Positions 11,218-24,100 of a stretch of DNA of 64,000 nucleotides are shown here, one piece after another (within the stretch, counting starts at the first letter, position 1; each line of letters opens with the position of its first letter). A model generated the notes under the pieces. The model was not told the DNA's origin. It searched no databases and worked only from the letters and a program-made list of their open reading frames with translations. The stretch lies in assembly GCA_905178155.1 (NCBI GenBank), contig CAJINV010000005.1:1108564-1172563 (forward strand), read 5' to 3'. Source of the DNA: Amoebophrya sp. A120 (Eukaryota; Sar; Dinophyceae; Syndiniales; Amoebophryaceae). Made by a program: the position numbers and the translations under genes.

Positions 11218-14200
11218 ATGGTACAGAGGGAGTCACAGTGCGACACAGACATTCGCGAACATCTGCAATCCATCCGGTATCACTTTCGTGTGTTTTGCTT
11301 TTTGAGATTTTTTTTGATCGTTGATGGTGCTGTTGTAGCATTTTCAAGCGAACACCCGAATATTCAAAGATGTATGAATTTCTTGGAGCCTATCTACGAG
11401 CACGAAAAACATTCTCACCTACGATACCGATATCTATTCTAATGTTCTTTGAAAACAGCAACGCAAACGGTCCTTTTTCATAAAACAGCACACAACCAGT
11501 CAGAATCGCCTTGGTTGTGCAGAAGTTTTTCCGAGGTACGAAATTACTTCGACCGAGAACGAGACCTACTTGCCGCATATGCCCTCCGGGATTCGGGAGA
11601 GAGCGAACTATCGCGCGAAGACATTTTGTTCAACGAGATTTTTACCTATTTCAAAGAGCGCGCCGTCTTGGTGTGGTTGTTACGACGAATTCGAGATGCA
11701 GAGCAGGGCAGCACCAGAAACAGTACCGCTGCTGCGGATAACGCGAATGGGAACCAGTGGACAAGCTCTAGTGCAAGGACTCTGCTCGAGAACGGCTACG
11801 CCATGCGTTTGCTGAGTGAAAAAGGAGCAGAACGATTGGAGAATCAACGCGCAGCTCGTTTGACGATAGTCGAACCGCATCTTGATTCGGGAATCAAGAC
11901 TGGAAGCACCAGAAGCGACCATCACAACGATGCACAAGTTACCTGCGCTGCCGAATCAGAAGCAGCAGCGGCAGCATGTGTTTCCCGAGTCAAGGAACGA
12001 CACGAGCTGGACTCGCCACGACTAGCAGACGACCGCTCAAGGATCAAGAGAGAACAAAAGCAAAAGCCTGATGACGACGGTGCATCGGCGTCCCTGTCCA
12101 GGCAGGCTGCGTTAAGCCAGCATTATTCAGCAGCGTCTTCTCTTCCTGATTTTTACAAAAACGGAAAAACCAGCATCAAGCAAGAGGAAACCTTGTCAGT
12201 GTCAACCAGCATCGCTGGCGAAGCTCGTGATGTGTTGAAAGCTAAATCTTCGAGTTCTCCGGACGTTCGATTCAAGGCAGAGGCATCTCCCTTTGAATAC
12301 GTGAAGAGTGAAAGATCCATCAAGCGGGACCCAGACCTGATCGCCACGAGTTCGGCCGAAGAGCGAGATAACTCCGCTCACACGATCCGAATCAAGTGCG
12401 AGCCCACTTCACCCGGGGCCGCTGATCGCCGCCGCAGCCCCACGAAGTGCGAGCCTGAGTACACGAGCAGATGCGGATGCGGTCCTGTGCGCATTAAGAA
12501 AGAACTCACTTCACCAACACCGCCGGAGTCGCCACGCTTTCGGGCCAACGAAAATCTCATGTTCCACAACACTCCCGAGAAAGCAGGAGCAGTACGCATC
12601 AAGAAGGAGCAGCAATCGCCTGCTTTGTTGAGTCATTTACCAGCCGCCTCAACTAACACGCAGGCAGAAAGTATCGGCTTTTTTGGTCGTCCACTGCGAC
12701 GAGTGAAGGAGGAGAGTGCAGCGCCCGTTCCCGTCAGTAGGTCTGCAAACAAAGCGACAGGTGAAACACAACAAAACGGAGGCGGGCATTTGGTTGTTGA
12801 CGAGAAAAGCGAAAAAAAGCAATCAGATTCGTCGCTTCCCTTCTGCGCGACCGCAGCTAAGCGTGAACGTCCACTGGAAACCGAGCACGAAGATACCAGC
12901 AGCGATCAAGGCGCTTCAACTTTTCATCTTCCAGCGAAAGTACTAGAAGAGAGAAAGATCATAGCTTGCCGCCAGCTGAGCAACATAGCTGAGCCACGAC
13001 CCCGCAACTCTTCCGCGGTAACAGATAAGGCCCAAGAAAAACAAGCTGATCAGCGGCTTACCTCCTGCATCCACGACACCAAGCACCCACCCGCGAAGGT
13101 TTTTCTGCAAAGCGACAACTACCCGGAGGTGAGCGGATGGTATTTCCTGACGCATACCGTGACGCAGGTCGGGGGTCAGATCTACCCGATGTACAAATCG
13201 GATCTTGCCAGCAGTGGCAAGCCGGTTTTTACGCTTGGCGCAACGCAAACGGGGCGGGACGACGCAGCCGGCGTGGACCTGGTTCAATGGGGGATTTGTG
13301 GGCCACTCGGCACGAAAACGCTGTATCCAAAGAGACAGGACCTCTTGTCCAAGAAGTTGAAAGATCATCAGAGCAAGCATGCAGACGAGCACAAAAAACG
13401 TCAGCGCCGTCGCCGAGAGTCGCACGCCCCCGCCGACAACAATTTTTTTTCGGCGGAGGTGGCCGAAAAAAAGCCATGCAGGGTTTTAAACTGTTGTATC
13501 GTATCATTATGGCTTTTGGATAAGTCGGTTTGTCTCCTGGATAAGCTAGAGGGCCGCTGTAATGCGCGTGCCGGGTCCGTGTCGCCTGCTCACCTTGTCA
13601 ACGCGGCGTGGACTTGGTCGACCGGCAGCGAGATAGTGACCGAAAGCTACGCGTGTGTCGTGGGCGTTTCGTCGCCCACTGCACTCGAGATTTCCACGTT
13701 TCCCGTTTTTGGTCACACTCCGGGGCAGCAAGGAAAAGTGGAAATTCCTCCGGCGACTGCGGATCAACAGATTGGCATGCCGAAGGGACTCTTGTCCGCG
13801 TTTCTGAAGAAACAAAGTATGTGGCTTTGTAGTGGTTTACTTTGGAGCTTGTGATTTCTTGATGATGGTAGTTACTTTGGAGCTTGCGCATCGTTCACTA
13901 CAAATTCAAACGGACGAAACGGTATATCACCAGGTATCTGCTGCCGCAGATTTTTCGAAGACGCGTACCAGGAACGTTTTCATCGCGCTAAGCCGGCAGT
14001 AACCACAGGCGCTTCCTGCTGCCTCTGCTGCGCATTCTTTCGACGCACGGATACGAAAACTGCGGCCCATGGCGATCTGCACCGTGCCTGCTTCGGAAAT
14101 TCCGGAAAGTTGCCCCAGGGTATGCACTGCTACAATTTCCTGGATCTGGAGGAGGTGGAGGCTGCGGAGAACTTTCTGGACGCCGAGTACAGGAGAATGC

Positions 14201-14463
14201 GACTGCAGATTGGCGTTGAAGTCGGTGAACAGGACAAGCAGTCCGCCAGTCCAAAATTCCAAAATTGCGGTATCAAGCTGTCCATGTACCAGGAGTTTTT
14301 GGCGAGATTGGAGTACGAGCAGCATTGGAGTAGCGAAGTGCAGGAGAACGGCTTGCATTCAGTGGACCCCAACTCAAATCACTGCTCAACAACAACTAGC
14401 AAATGGTTTCCAGTGCCTTTCAAGCTCGAGCCAGCCTTCTTGCCATATCCAGACGGAAAATGA
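11218..14463 (+). CDS. Protein with an array of SUMO-acceptor motifs, probably nuclear
   Basis: Three exons (11218-11276, 11523-13816, 13934-14463) joined by two GT-AG introns give 960 residues; both introns split codons and keep frame. The N terminus is helical and charged (SEVRNYFDRERDLLAAYAL; FTYFKERAVLVWLLRRIRD). The centre is disordered and holds about ten psi-K-x-E/D sites: IKRE, IKQE, FKAE, VKSE, IKRD, IKCEPTSP (12391), IKKELTSP (12493), IKKEQQSP (12598) and VKEE. Three match the phosphorylation-dependent sumoylation consensus psi-K-x-E-x-x-S-P. The C terminus is compact, with WYFLTHTVTQVGGQIYPMYK, WGICGPLGTKTLYPK and a Cys-rich GASCCLCCAFFRR run. I cannot name the family; a chromatin or transcription-associated scaffold would fit. 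The 59-nt first exon is the weakest part of the model. Confidence 0.7.
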
Positions 14464-14599
14464 TCGTTTGCCATTGCCAGCGTTGACAACTGTTCCACAA
14501 GAGAACTACTTGCATTGTCAGTGCGCCATCATGTGAAAAAATAGAAGATGCATTTGGAAGGATCGCTGCCCTCTCATTCCTGTTTGAGCTGCTGTTGTA

Positions 14600-15543
14600 A
14601 TGCCTAGTGAGAAGATGAAGACAGACTCTTACTACTTCACAAGTTGCGACGCGATGGCAAGCGCGTTAGGATATTTTCCAAGTTCCATACTATTGGTTGC
14701 GGATCTGGAGCGGCCTTCCCGCCAACGCTTGGCGCTCTCCGGAGAGCGTTCGAGAAGGACTTGGGAAAACGGTTCGCGCGAAGCAGGGAGTGCTCATCCG
14801 GTAAATGAGGTGCTGTTCATGTATGGGAACAAGCACCAGGAATACATATTGATTCAATACATAGATCGGACTTTCAATGTCCACGAATTTTTCAAATCAC
14901 CAGATTCTTCGCCGGCCTCCAGTGTGGACAGTACCAATGATTCTTCTCCATCCTCCAAGAGCGATGTCGTGTGGTCGCCCAGCGTACCGCTGCCGCGACC
15001 CCTGCCCCATGCTATTCCGAATCTTCGCAGTCGCGGCAAGCCCATCCGTCCAGATATGCGGGTATTCTGTGCGCTTTGGTGTACTTTCATTTGTTGACGG
15101 AGGTTGTGTCATACTTACTTCATCAGGTTTGATCAACTATTATGCTCTTTGTCGATTTTTTCGATATTTATAATACCTTTTTGGATTTGCATTTGGATTT
15201 GTCGTGTTCGTCGTTGCATGCTGAAAATAAATCCGGAAACAAACTGTTAATTACTACCGCACATCAGGGAATTACTTATGTTCCCGGCTGGAAGTATATG
15301 AAGTTGTTCTTGCTCGAGAAGGCGAGTTCGAAGGATAAGCTTGACGATGAACACGCACGAAGAGGGTTGGTGAGCTACGAAGACCAAGATAATGTCTACG
15401 TGATGAAGAAGAAAGTGTTCGGCACGCGTAAGGTCCCAGTACCATCAAAGGACCCAGCGGAATACGATTGCTGGCGTGTGCAGTTTAAGCACAGGGAAGT
15501 GGGAAAGAAGACAACGCGGAGGATGAAGCGGTATAAAAGATGA
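14600..15543 (+). CDS. Hypothetical protein, two exons
   Basis: Exons 14600-15061 and 15268-15543 joined by a 206-bp GT-AG intron (phase 0) give 245 residues. The first exon has a motif-less N-terminal domain ending in a hydrophobic strand pair (EVLFMYGNKHQEYILIQYID), then a Ser/Pro-rich segment with several SP sites. The second exon (GITYVPGWKYMKLFLLEKAS, then a charged stretch with VYVMKKKVFGTRK) ends very basic (KKTTRRMKRYKR). A nearer acceptor at 15126 would give an immediate stop, which is why 15267 was chosen. No family recognised. An alternative start lies at 14615. Confidence 0.5.
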
Positions 15544-16092
15544 CTCGAACAAACAAAAGGAGTTTGATTTACGCCGCATATTTGCATGCGCTTCCTTGGG
15601 TGCAAGGGACATGCACATGATCGAAGTGTGCATTTGATGAATGTTTAGGCCTTTTTCCCAAGAATACATGCTCATGAAGCAAGCTAGCGCTAGAGGACAT
15701 AAAAACAAAAGGTTTTTTTTCGTCGCGCCGAAGTTCCGCAAGCTTCGTGCTGCAGCCTCGGAAAAGGGACTTCCAGCACCGACCCGATGCGACGCAAAAG
15801 CAGCTGCATTAGAAGACGCAAAGCGTATTATATTAATTTGCTCTGCAGTCGAAGGAGCGGATAGTTGAGCCTGTCATGCATTGATGAGATGAGAAACAAA
15901 TGGTCCCTGTGCTCCGGAAACAGAGTTCTACAAGGTGATCACTCCATCTACACAAATACACCCGCTCGGCTAGACGGCGCCAGAACTAAGTCCTATGGTT
16001 AGCTTAAGACAGGAGTATCTTAGTAGAAGATACAAGCTGACCATAGAGGTTTCCTCCTCCTCCTCTACTTACACAAATACTAATACACCACA
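15544..16092. other. Intergenic with a possible short exon
   Basis: A 75-codon open frame at 15641-15868 has a protein-like basic and Ala-rich composition (FVAPKFRKLRAAASEKGLP) and could be an exon of an adjacent gene, but no convincing splice partners were found. Otherwise AT-rich spacer. Confidence 0.3.
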
Positions 16093-16907
16093 GTGTTTCG
16101 ACGGCTTGCGTTGAACGTGTCGGGAGCAGCGCAGCCAGGGAAATCGAAACACGCGCATACCAAGTCCAACACCGGCGTGTCCGGGGTAACCCAGTTTTCG
16201 ATGAAGCAAAAAAGAAAACGTAATCGAGGAGCAATCGTAGGAGCGTTCAAACGAATGAAAAAGGCGATCCTCAGAAGGTACAAGGTGAACATGAACACCA
16301 AACAGCCAATGAAAAATTGGCAAAAGCAGCGAAAGTGTAGAACGAAGGCTCAGAAGGCAGGCATAATTCAGGTAAGCTATTGTTCGCAACGATATATAAA
16401 TTTTGTATGTCTGTGCAAGACTATGACTACATATTGCCGCGTGTTGTCTTCTAGATAAATTGACTCACTCAACAGCAGTAAAGGCCAAAAACGTTTAATG
16501 AAATTTGGAAAAAAAAAAACTTACAGCTCATGGCGCGATGGAGACAGGCGAAAATGGAGCGCGTGGATCACCCTGGCCGCTCGGGACGAATGCAACGTCA
16601 CATCAAGAAGACCACCATCGACCCGCTCCGCAAGAAAATTGTGGCCCAGGGGAAAACGCTCTTCGATTTCCGGAAAGTGGCGAAGAAGCTGTTGAAGCCC
16701 CGGCGCGCAGCAGTGGCTACCAAGAAGTCGGAGCTGTTCGTGCCGAGTTCTTCCACCCGGAGAAAAGCGGAGGTTGCTGCCGGGTCTGTGCCGCATGTCC
16801 GACCAGCACACCAGCCTACCATGGATCCACGTGAGTTTCGATTCGTCGGACCAACAACCAAACTGCCGAAGACGCGGGACATGTCGAAGGGGTTCCGACG
16901 CTCCTGA
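16093..16907 (+). CDS. Very basic hypothetical protein, possibly organellar
   Basis: Exons 16093-16371 and 16527-16907 joined by a 155-bp GT-AG intron (GTAAGC donor, TTACAG acceptor, phase 0) give 219 residues. The product is exceptionally Lys/Arg-rich throughout (MKQKRKRNRGAIVGAFKRMK; RWRQAKMERVDHPGRSGRM). The start MFRRLALNVSGAAQPGK resembles a mitochondrial targeting peptide. Size, charge and leader would suit a divergent mitochondrial ribosomal protein or an RNA-binding protein, but I see no diagnostic motif. Splice-site quality and unbroken composition across the junction support the model. Confidence 0.6.
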
Positions 16908-19900
16908 AGCCAGATGAAAGAAGTGGTTTCATTTTCCGATCTTCCTCGTTACATTTCCCCCAAGCACTCTCTTACGATTCAGATAAACGTTGCTGCATGC
17001 ACAAAGTTCACGTTGCGCAACTTGTACAACTTGCAGGGGAGTGCGGAAGTGTTTATGCAGTTTTTGAACAGACTCAGACATGCCTGGAGCTCGACGCGCC
17101 GAGTTATTTTTTAAGGAAAGTAGAGTGCTAAAGATAGAAAGATCTGCTACACGATGTTTCTGTATTCAACCGGGCTCAGAAGTAGTAGACTCTCGGTCAG
17201 CAAGACGTCCACTCAACTTGCGAGAACGAAGAGGGATTGAAGGGTTTGCACAGTACTATTAGATATTTTTATTTCTTGATGCTGTCGGTGTCGCTTTCCC
17301 CGGCCTCGTAGCAAGATTGGATGAAAGTTGCGCGAGATTCGTGTCAAACAAAACCACGACTGTCTTCTTTCAGAACTAGCACACTATAGTGCCAGTCGAA
17401 GCAATTTTTTTTCCAATTTACGTATTACTGAGCCCTTGTATCTGCTGCCTGGTGCAATACTCGCTGCGTTTTTTCCTACTTGAACGTAAGTACACCGACT
17501 GGTCCTTCTCACTTTCAATGGGAAGAAGGCTCCTGCAGCTGAACTTACAAGCGTTTATTATTTAAGTTTTCTCGGACAAAAGGCCCTAGGCTGTGTGGTT
17601 TCAAAGCCTATTGTCGAGAGATATTGCCCTGTCAAATATTGAGTTGCAGAGGATCACAGCGGCAGCAATATTTCATATGAGGAGCTAACTGTTCAACCGG
17701 GCCATGGTTTTGCGATATTCTGGCCGAACTGGATCTTCACACATCCTTTTTTCTATCAATTCTTTCGGAATTTAGCTTTTTACTGTTTCACTTTTCAGTT
17801 TCCCTTCTGTTTGATCCGATTCGAGTCCAGTTTAGCTTTATAGTATGTCGCCTTTGATTTACCGTCCTTCGTGCAGTCTTTCTATAAGTTTAATGATTGA
17901 ACTTAATCATAGAATAGGAAGATTGGCCAACGAGGAACGTATATCACACCACAATTGCCCTCGCTAGTATGCATGCTCGCGCGTGGTAACCCGCTCCATG
18001 TGAAAAGAAAGTTGTTGTAGCAAATGCTGCTCCTTTTGTATTATTTCTACTTCCCAAAGCCAAACCCAGTCCCACTGCCAGAGGGATTTCCCGAAGCAAT
18101 ACATTGGCTGTGCCCCACGCACCTTCAGTTCACACACCGATGTTGGTATTGACAACAGGGCTATCTGCGATTGTACTTGAGGAGCCAGGGCCAGCTCAAG
18201 TCTCAGCAACTCGTAAATTAAGATCTTCGAACGACGACGCCGAGCATGTGCCACAGGTAGACCAAGGAAATCTGCGTGAAGCTGATGTTTCCAAAAAGCT
18301 TTTGATCGATTCAGAATATTTTTGCTCCCGGGCAACAAAGATATCATGAAGAAATATGAATATTATAAATAAAGTATATTTTTGACCATCGCACTTCTTT
18401 TTACGCATGGGTTGTAAGTGTACAGATTCCGACCACAATGTCATAGGTTTTTGAGTTTTGCTTCCCAATTTAACAAGTTTCAACTAACACCAGCTTTAAG
18501 ATGCATTTCTGATTCTGTCACTGTCGTCACAAGTTTCCTACTCGTACTTTGTCCGCACGCGTATACACTGGAGGAAAATTTGGAGCGATGGCTCGACACG
18601 CTTGTAATTTCGCTCTTGGGAAAATCGATTCGCCTATAATTCTTTTTGTTGAATTCCTCGCTACCGCCGCACCACTGCGAGCATACCATGACTGTAAAAC
18701 TTCGATTTGATTCGATTTCGATCCTATTCGTACTTGGCGCGAAATCTGTGGTCCTGCTCGATAAATTTGGGCTACTGCAGTACGCGACCAGCACGAGGAT
18801 CTTCTGAATGTGGTGCGCATGCGCATAGCCATGGTTAGCTCAAGAAAGACAAAGGTGTTGAGTAGTTTGCATAGAAGCTGAGTACAGTTGCAGAGATGTC
18901 CTCCCCCACAATGCATGGTCATTTAAGAGAAGAGACCGAATAATCCAGTGATTTTTCATCCCGGTTTCGAAGTGAAGATTTGCAGCCGGTCAATGCTGTG
19001 ACTAACAGTCAATCGCTCCGCTTGGAAGACCAAGCGAGCCTAAAGTACGTAGGGTACTGCAGCTTGTGCTTATTGGTCTGCGGACTTCGAACGGAAAAAC
19101 TAAATATCTTTTCGCCGCATCCGCAACGCGACGGTATTGCATAGCGTAGTTCACATTTCCATAGCAGCCACCAAAGTTAGATTCTCGATGGCGTTGTTTC
19201 GTCCCCTTTACATCTTGTTCCCACATACTTTGAATGCCGGGAATATTGGGATACGATGTCCCGTCGGATTTTTAAATCAATTTATAATTTCCTCTTTCCA
19301 TAAATAAGTAGGTTGAAACGTTTCCGCTACTCATGGTCTGCTTGCATCGCCAGCTGCTGCTTGACCCTGAGCAAGCGGTGTACTCAAGCAACAACAGTGC
19401 ACTGTGGCAGCACCGTTCTCAATTTTTACGATTTGACGCATGATTTTTTTTTTGGCTACATGCGCACATTTCGGCCTAGTTTGGGACATTTGCGCCCTGA
19501 AACTAGAGAATATATTATTTTTTGCATAGCCGCATCTTATTTATTAGCCCGATTCACTGTAAAAAAATGCGACTTCCTATTCATTGATCCACCACTGCTT
19601 CTACCTATTTATATTTTCGTTTGCTTCTCAAGTCAGTGAAACAATTTTATAGTAATTTCAATAGATGAAGACTTGCCAACATTGGTTACGATATTTAGGA
19701 TGAATTTCCAAGAAGCATGCAGAGAAAAACGAAAGTGAATGCTTTGCCAAAGAGCGAAGCAATCCACACGGCATCCAACTTATATTTTTGCTTTTCGAAA
19801 CGAATCAACAGCACCAAGAAGAACAAGAAGCATACATAGGGCTTGCTTCTATGTCCGTGAAAATGTTGTTGCGAATCAGAAACAAAACGTCAAAGCTCCA

Positions 19901-21119
19901 TGGTTGGCAACATTTTTTTCTTGCTCCGTCTCTGTCCACCTTTACATAATAATACTAGTTGGAACGAGAGCTGTAGTCTTGCTCGATAAATTTGGGCTGC
20001 TGCAGTTGCATGACGTTCCATCACCAAATTTTCACCAGGGCTTTACGTTTCGCTCAGGTACCCATGTTTCGCTCAGGTACCCTATGGGATTTTACACAGC
20101 AATATTTATAGAGTGAAATGTCGCATAGAGTAATATTGCGACAAGGAAGCGTCGTCATTTGAAAAGTGGAATCCAAATGCATAGCTACGTTCGGTATGTG
20201 AATTCAGATTTGTTCGAGGGGTTTAGAAAAAAATTAAAGAGATTGGGGTATTTTACGAAATGAATTTGTAGTTCAGAAGAAGTAATCAAAGAATTCGCCT
20301 CCCTTCGAAAAGGAGCAAAGACACCAGGAGAGTGGTTTCATGAACAAGAATGAGATTATGGTACCTAGTATACTATACACAGTTTCCAAGAAGCTGGGGT
20401 TTCATTTTTATACTCATCTTTTTATCAGAATTGTCGGAAACAGCACACAGAGTGCAGGATGGGCCTGTGGTTTTTTGGCCTGCTTCTTGATGCTTGTTCG
20501 AGTCGAATATCATTATTTTTTTGTCGGCACATGCAAATCGCGGTTTGTTGCCTGTTCGCGGTCGGTTGCAGGTTTTACAAAAGGATGAAAAAATTGTATC
20601 GGTTGTACCTTCATGTTCCTGTCGGTCTCGCGATTTCTCTGCGACTCAGAATACTTACTTTTTCTGCCGGGATGGCTCTCTGTGCGAGTGCTTTCGACTG
20701 ATTTCAGTATCGGTCAAGAATGTCCTCGCCCGCCGGTGCCTGTCATCCAAGGTTCGAATGCATTATTCATCTGCTGGCGTCCTAAGTTTTCGCTCGGTCA
20801 AGAACTTCCTACTGGCGTGCTTGATTTTCGGTGCAAATAAAACGATAATTTCTGTAGATCTTGTGTATTTCGTGATATGGTCGCTCGTGGTCATGCTCTA
20901 CTACGGCGTCTTTTTTCATCTCCTGTCTTCGAAACGTACAGAAATATTGTGCTGACTTTCGCTGTTGCTGGTGATGCTATCCCATAACTACCCATTTTTT
21001 TTGAGGTTGCATGACACCGAAGTGATTGCAACATTCAATAACCTATCCTTTGGTTATCTCCGCTGCGTGAAGTAATTAGTTGCTTGAAGACCAAACTTCG
21101 CAGCGTTTTCACTCAAAAC
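16908..21119. other. Gene-poor 4.2-kb region
   Basis: No coding sequence is recognisable on either strand for about 4.2 kb; open frames are short and motif-free. The region is AT-richer than its neighbours. It holds a roughly 28-bp near-repeat centred on CTCGATAAATTTGGGCT (18752-18781 and 19976-20006), a short tandem repeat of TTTCGCTCAGGTACCC at 20048-20083, and loosely repeated TCGGTCAAGAA motifs at about 20710 and 20798. These may be remnants of dispersed elements or part of a non-coding transcript. Confidence 0.4.
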
Positions 21120-24100
21120 ATGTTCCGTGGTGGTCCGGTCGCTGCGAAGCCCGCGGGCAAGGCCGCCGCGAGCGCCGGCGTGCCGAGCAAAGGACCGATA
21201 AAGGCCACGGCAAAAAGCGTTCCGGGGTTGAAGCAAGCGGTCACTGCGGTCCGAGGTGTGAACGCGGTGGCGGCAAAGCCGGCTACTACTCCGCGCGCAC
21301 CGCTAGCGACGCCTCGGATGCCTGGAGGACCAACATCGAGTCCTAGTACCACCACCGGACTAAGGGGAGAGACTCCGAGGGCCAAAGCGAAAGCTGGAGG
21401 AAGTATAGCTGGCAAAGCCGCTGGTCCTCCTGGCGCAAAGGCTTCCGCAAGCCCACGTCGGTCAGCTTCGTTTCAGACGAGCACAACTGCACGTGCAACC
21501 GGTGATCCTTCTACAGCCGTTCAAGAAAACGAAAACGACTCTCAGCTCACGGGGACCCGCCCAGGCGGCCGGAAATCCGCGACGCCGCGGACCAGCGTCC
21601 GCGCGAATTCGAAGCTTGAGGAGGGTATGGTCACACTGAATGTGAGCGAACTGGAAACCCGAATCAGCGACATCATCGCCAGAAAGAGCGGAGCGGCTGT
21701 CATACCAGCCGTAGGTGGAGGAAATGCGGCGATCCGGAAGAGCCTAGCGGCGCCCGGTATCGCCGCCGCTGCGAAAGTGCTTGAAGCCGCAAGAGCGGGC
21801 AATGTGGACGTCTTGACCGAGCTGTGTGGGTAAAGATTTAAGCTTTGGCTCTGCTCCTGTGTCATTTTCGCTAGTGTTTGAAAACTGAAGATCGTCGGTG
21901 TAAAAGTAAATGCGTGATCAGTAGCAACATTCTGATTTTATCAATCTTCACTAAAAACGATTTTCAGCACTCCGGAGCAGTTCTCCAATTTGGACCAAAT
22001 TGAGGACGAGGTCGCCCGTGCCCGCGAGTTCATTACCCCGAATGTCCAGGACGTGCGCTGGCGGACGCCATTGATGTACGCCTCAGCGTTTGTACGAAAA
22101 AGTAAAAGAAAGAAGTGTTTCTTTCAGTATCATGCGGCTGATGTTACGTATTTCTTTTCCAACACAGAGCACGCATTGTCTGCAGGCTCGCTTTTGGCTT
22201 TTCCATGTACACTAAAAGTACCTACCCGCAAATTCGTTGACGGAGGAATTGGAAAACTGGTGTGGAATTCTGTGCTGTAGCTGAGAAGGCATATTGTTGT
22301 TCGTGTTGGAATATTGTCTCAGCCGCACGCCGCTGCCAGGCATTTTTTCGTTTCCATGACCTGCACGCTTCGACGCAGTAATGTTCTTGATCGACGACCC
22401 GTTGTTGCAAGTTAATCTCCGCGACGACACCAACAAAACAGCGTTGATGTACGCTTGTCGCAAGGTCTTCGCACCCGAGGCCCGAACGTCAACTACAAGT
22501 CATACCGCGACCGACAAAACTACGATCAAGCAGCGGCAGCACGACAGCAAGCGCGCCGACATCGTGGAAATGTTGTTGGGCGAGGACGCAGACGTCGGGG
22601 CCGTGGACCAGTACGGCGAAACGGCGCTGCACATCGCGGTCGACGTATGGAAGGGAAAGGATTTGAGCCAAGTCTGGGGTTTGAAAAGTGCAAGTTTCCC
22701 GTATGATATGAAGCATAACGTGAAAGAGTACTCTGGTTTTCTGAGTATCAGCAAGCATGACAAACTCTGTCGACTTCACTCAAGCTTTTCTCTCGATAAA
22801 ACGAGGGAGACCGCAACGTGGTGGACGTGTTACTTACCTACTGCCTCAGCGAGGGCTACGAGGATGTGCTGCTGAAGAAGGACTACGACGGGGTCAGCCT
22901 CCTCGACATTGCCGCCATGAACGAGGACATTAAGATGGGGGTTTTGCTGCTCCGCGCCGGTTTAGAATTTCAGGAGGACGAGCAATCGGAGTTCGCAAAA
23001 GCGGTGAAGCGGTACGACTTTGAGTTTCCGGAGGACATTGAGAACACCACGGATCTGGAACCCGAAATGTACGCAGATGACGGAGAGCAAGACCAGGACA
23101 ACGATGTTAAGAAGACCCGACGTTTGTTGACGACGAAAACCGGGATCGCAGGACCGGACAAGGATAAAAAACTTACGCCCGAATTCCTGGCTTTGGAAAT
23201 GCAGTTGAAGACCCTTGCAGGTAGTCTGTACCGTGCGTCAAGGACCAGTCAGGAGGGCCACATGCAGGTGGATTTGAGTCCGGACTTCGAAAGGAGCGGG
23301 TCTGGTATGGGGATTGGAGCAAATCAACCCGATGTCTTCACTATCACGCCACTAGATCCTCTGCAGGACCAGGAGGACGCATTTCTCTTCGCCAGCCACC
23401 AGTCCGGGCAGATGATGCGGAAAATGTACGAGCGGAGGCAGCGGTCGGTTCTGTCCATGGCGGACATTTTGTCCCCGTCTCTGAGCAACCTCTACTTGAT
23501 GAAGCTCTACCAGGCGAACGAGCCGATTGACGCGGCGCTCGAAGCGCAGATGATCGGCGCGCAAATGATCCAAGTGCAGGAGACGCCGGAGCAGGCGCTG
23601 GACGCATTGCAAAACGCGATGGGGTTGAAGTCGCTGGAGAACCTCCGGATCGCGCTGACGCACTGCGGCCGCCTGGCGGACGAGGTTTCGGACGCGGAGA
23701 AAGCGATGCTGCACTGGGACGAGATGATCCTGAAGGCGGAGAAAGCTGTTGAGGCACTCCACCTAAAAGCGGGGGTGCTGAACCGGTTGGGTATCCAGAT
23801 CGCGAGTTTCTCCGCGAAATACAAGTCGGGCGACGAGCTGACGGAGGAGATTCTGGCGTTAGAGCGGGTGTTGAAGGAAGCCGAGGCGTACGGGTGCTCG
23901 AAGGAGCAAGACGAGGTGGTTTCTGGTTGTTACACGGTGTTGGAAAAAGCGAAACGGCGGCGTGACGCAAGAGCAGAGCTGCGGAAACTGGCGGAAGCAG
24001 GGGATTTCGAATCTTTCGAAATGATCTTGAACCGGTATCGCCAGGTGCGGCTCAGCGGCCACGCGACACCCAACCGCGCACTCTCGACCTTCGAGCGAGT

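Noticed and set aside
20740-20770. GGTTCGAATGC near 20752 as a tRNA B box
   Set aside because: No matching A box, acceptor stem or cloverleaf could be drawn around it.
20494-20955. 153-codon plus-strand frame in the gene-poor region
   Set aside because: Starts arbitrarily, no motif, Cys/Phe/Ser composition typical of AT-rich non-coding DNA.
23344-23970. 208-codon minus-strand frame in the kinesin stalk
   Set aside because: Shadow frame with Arg/Pro/Ser composition; the plus strand encodes the continuous stalk.
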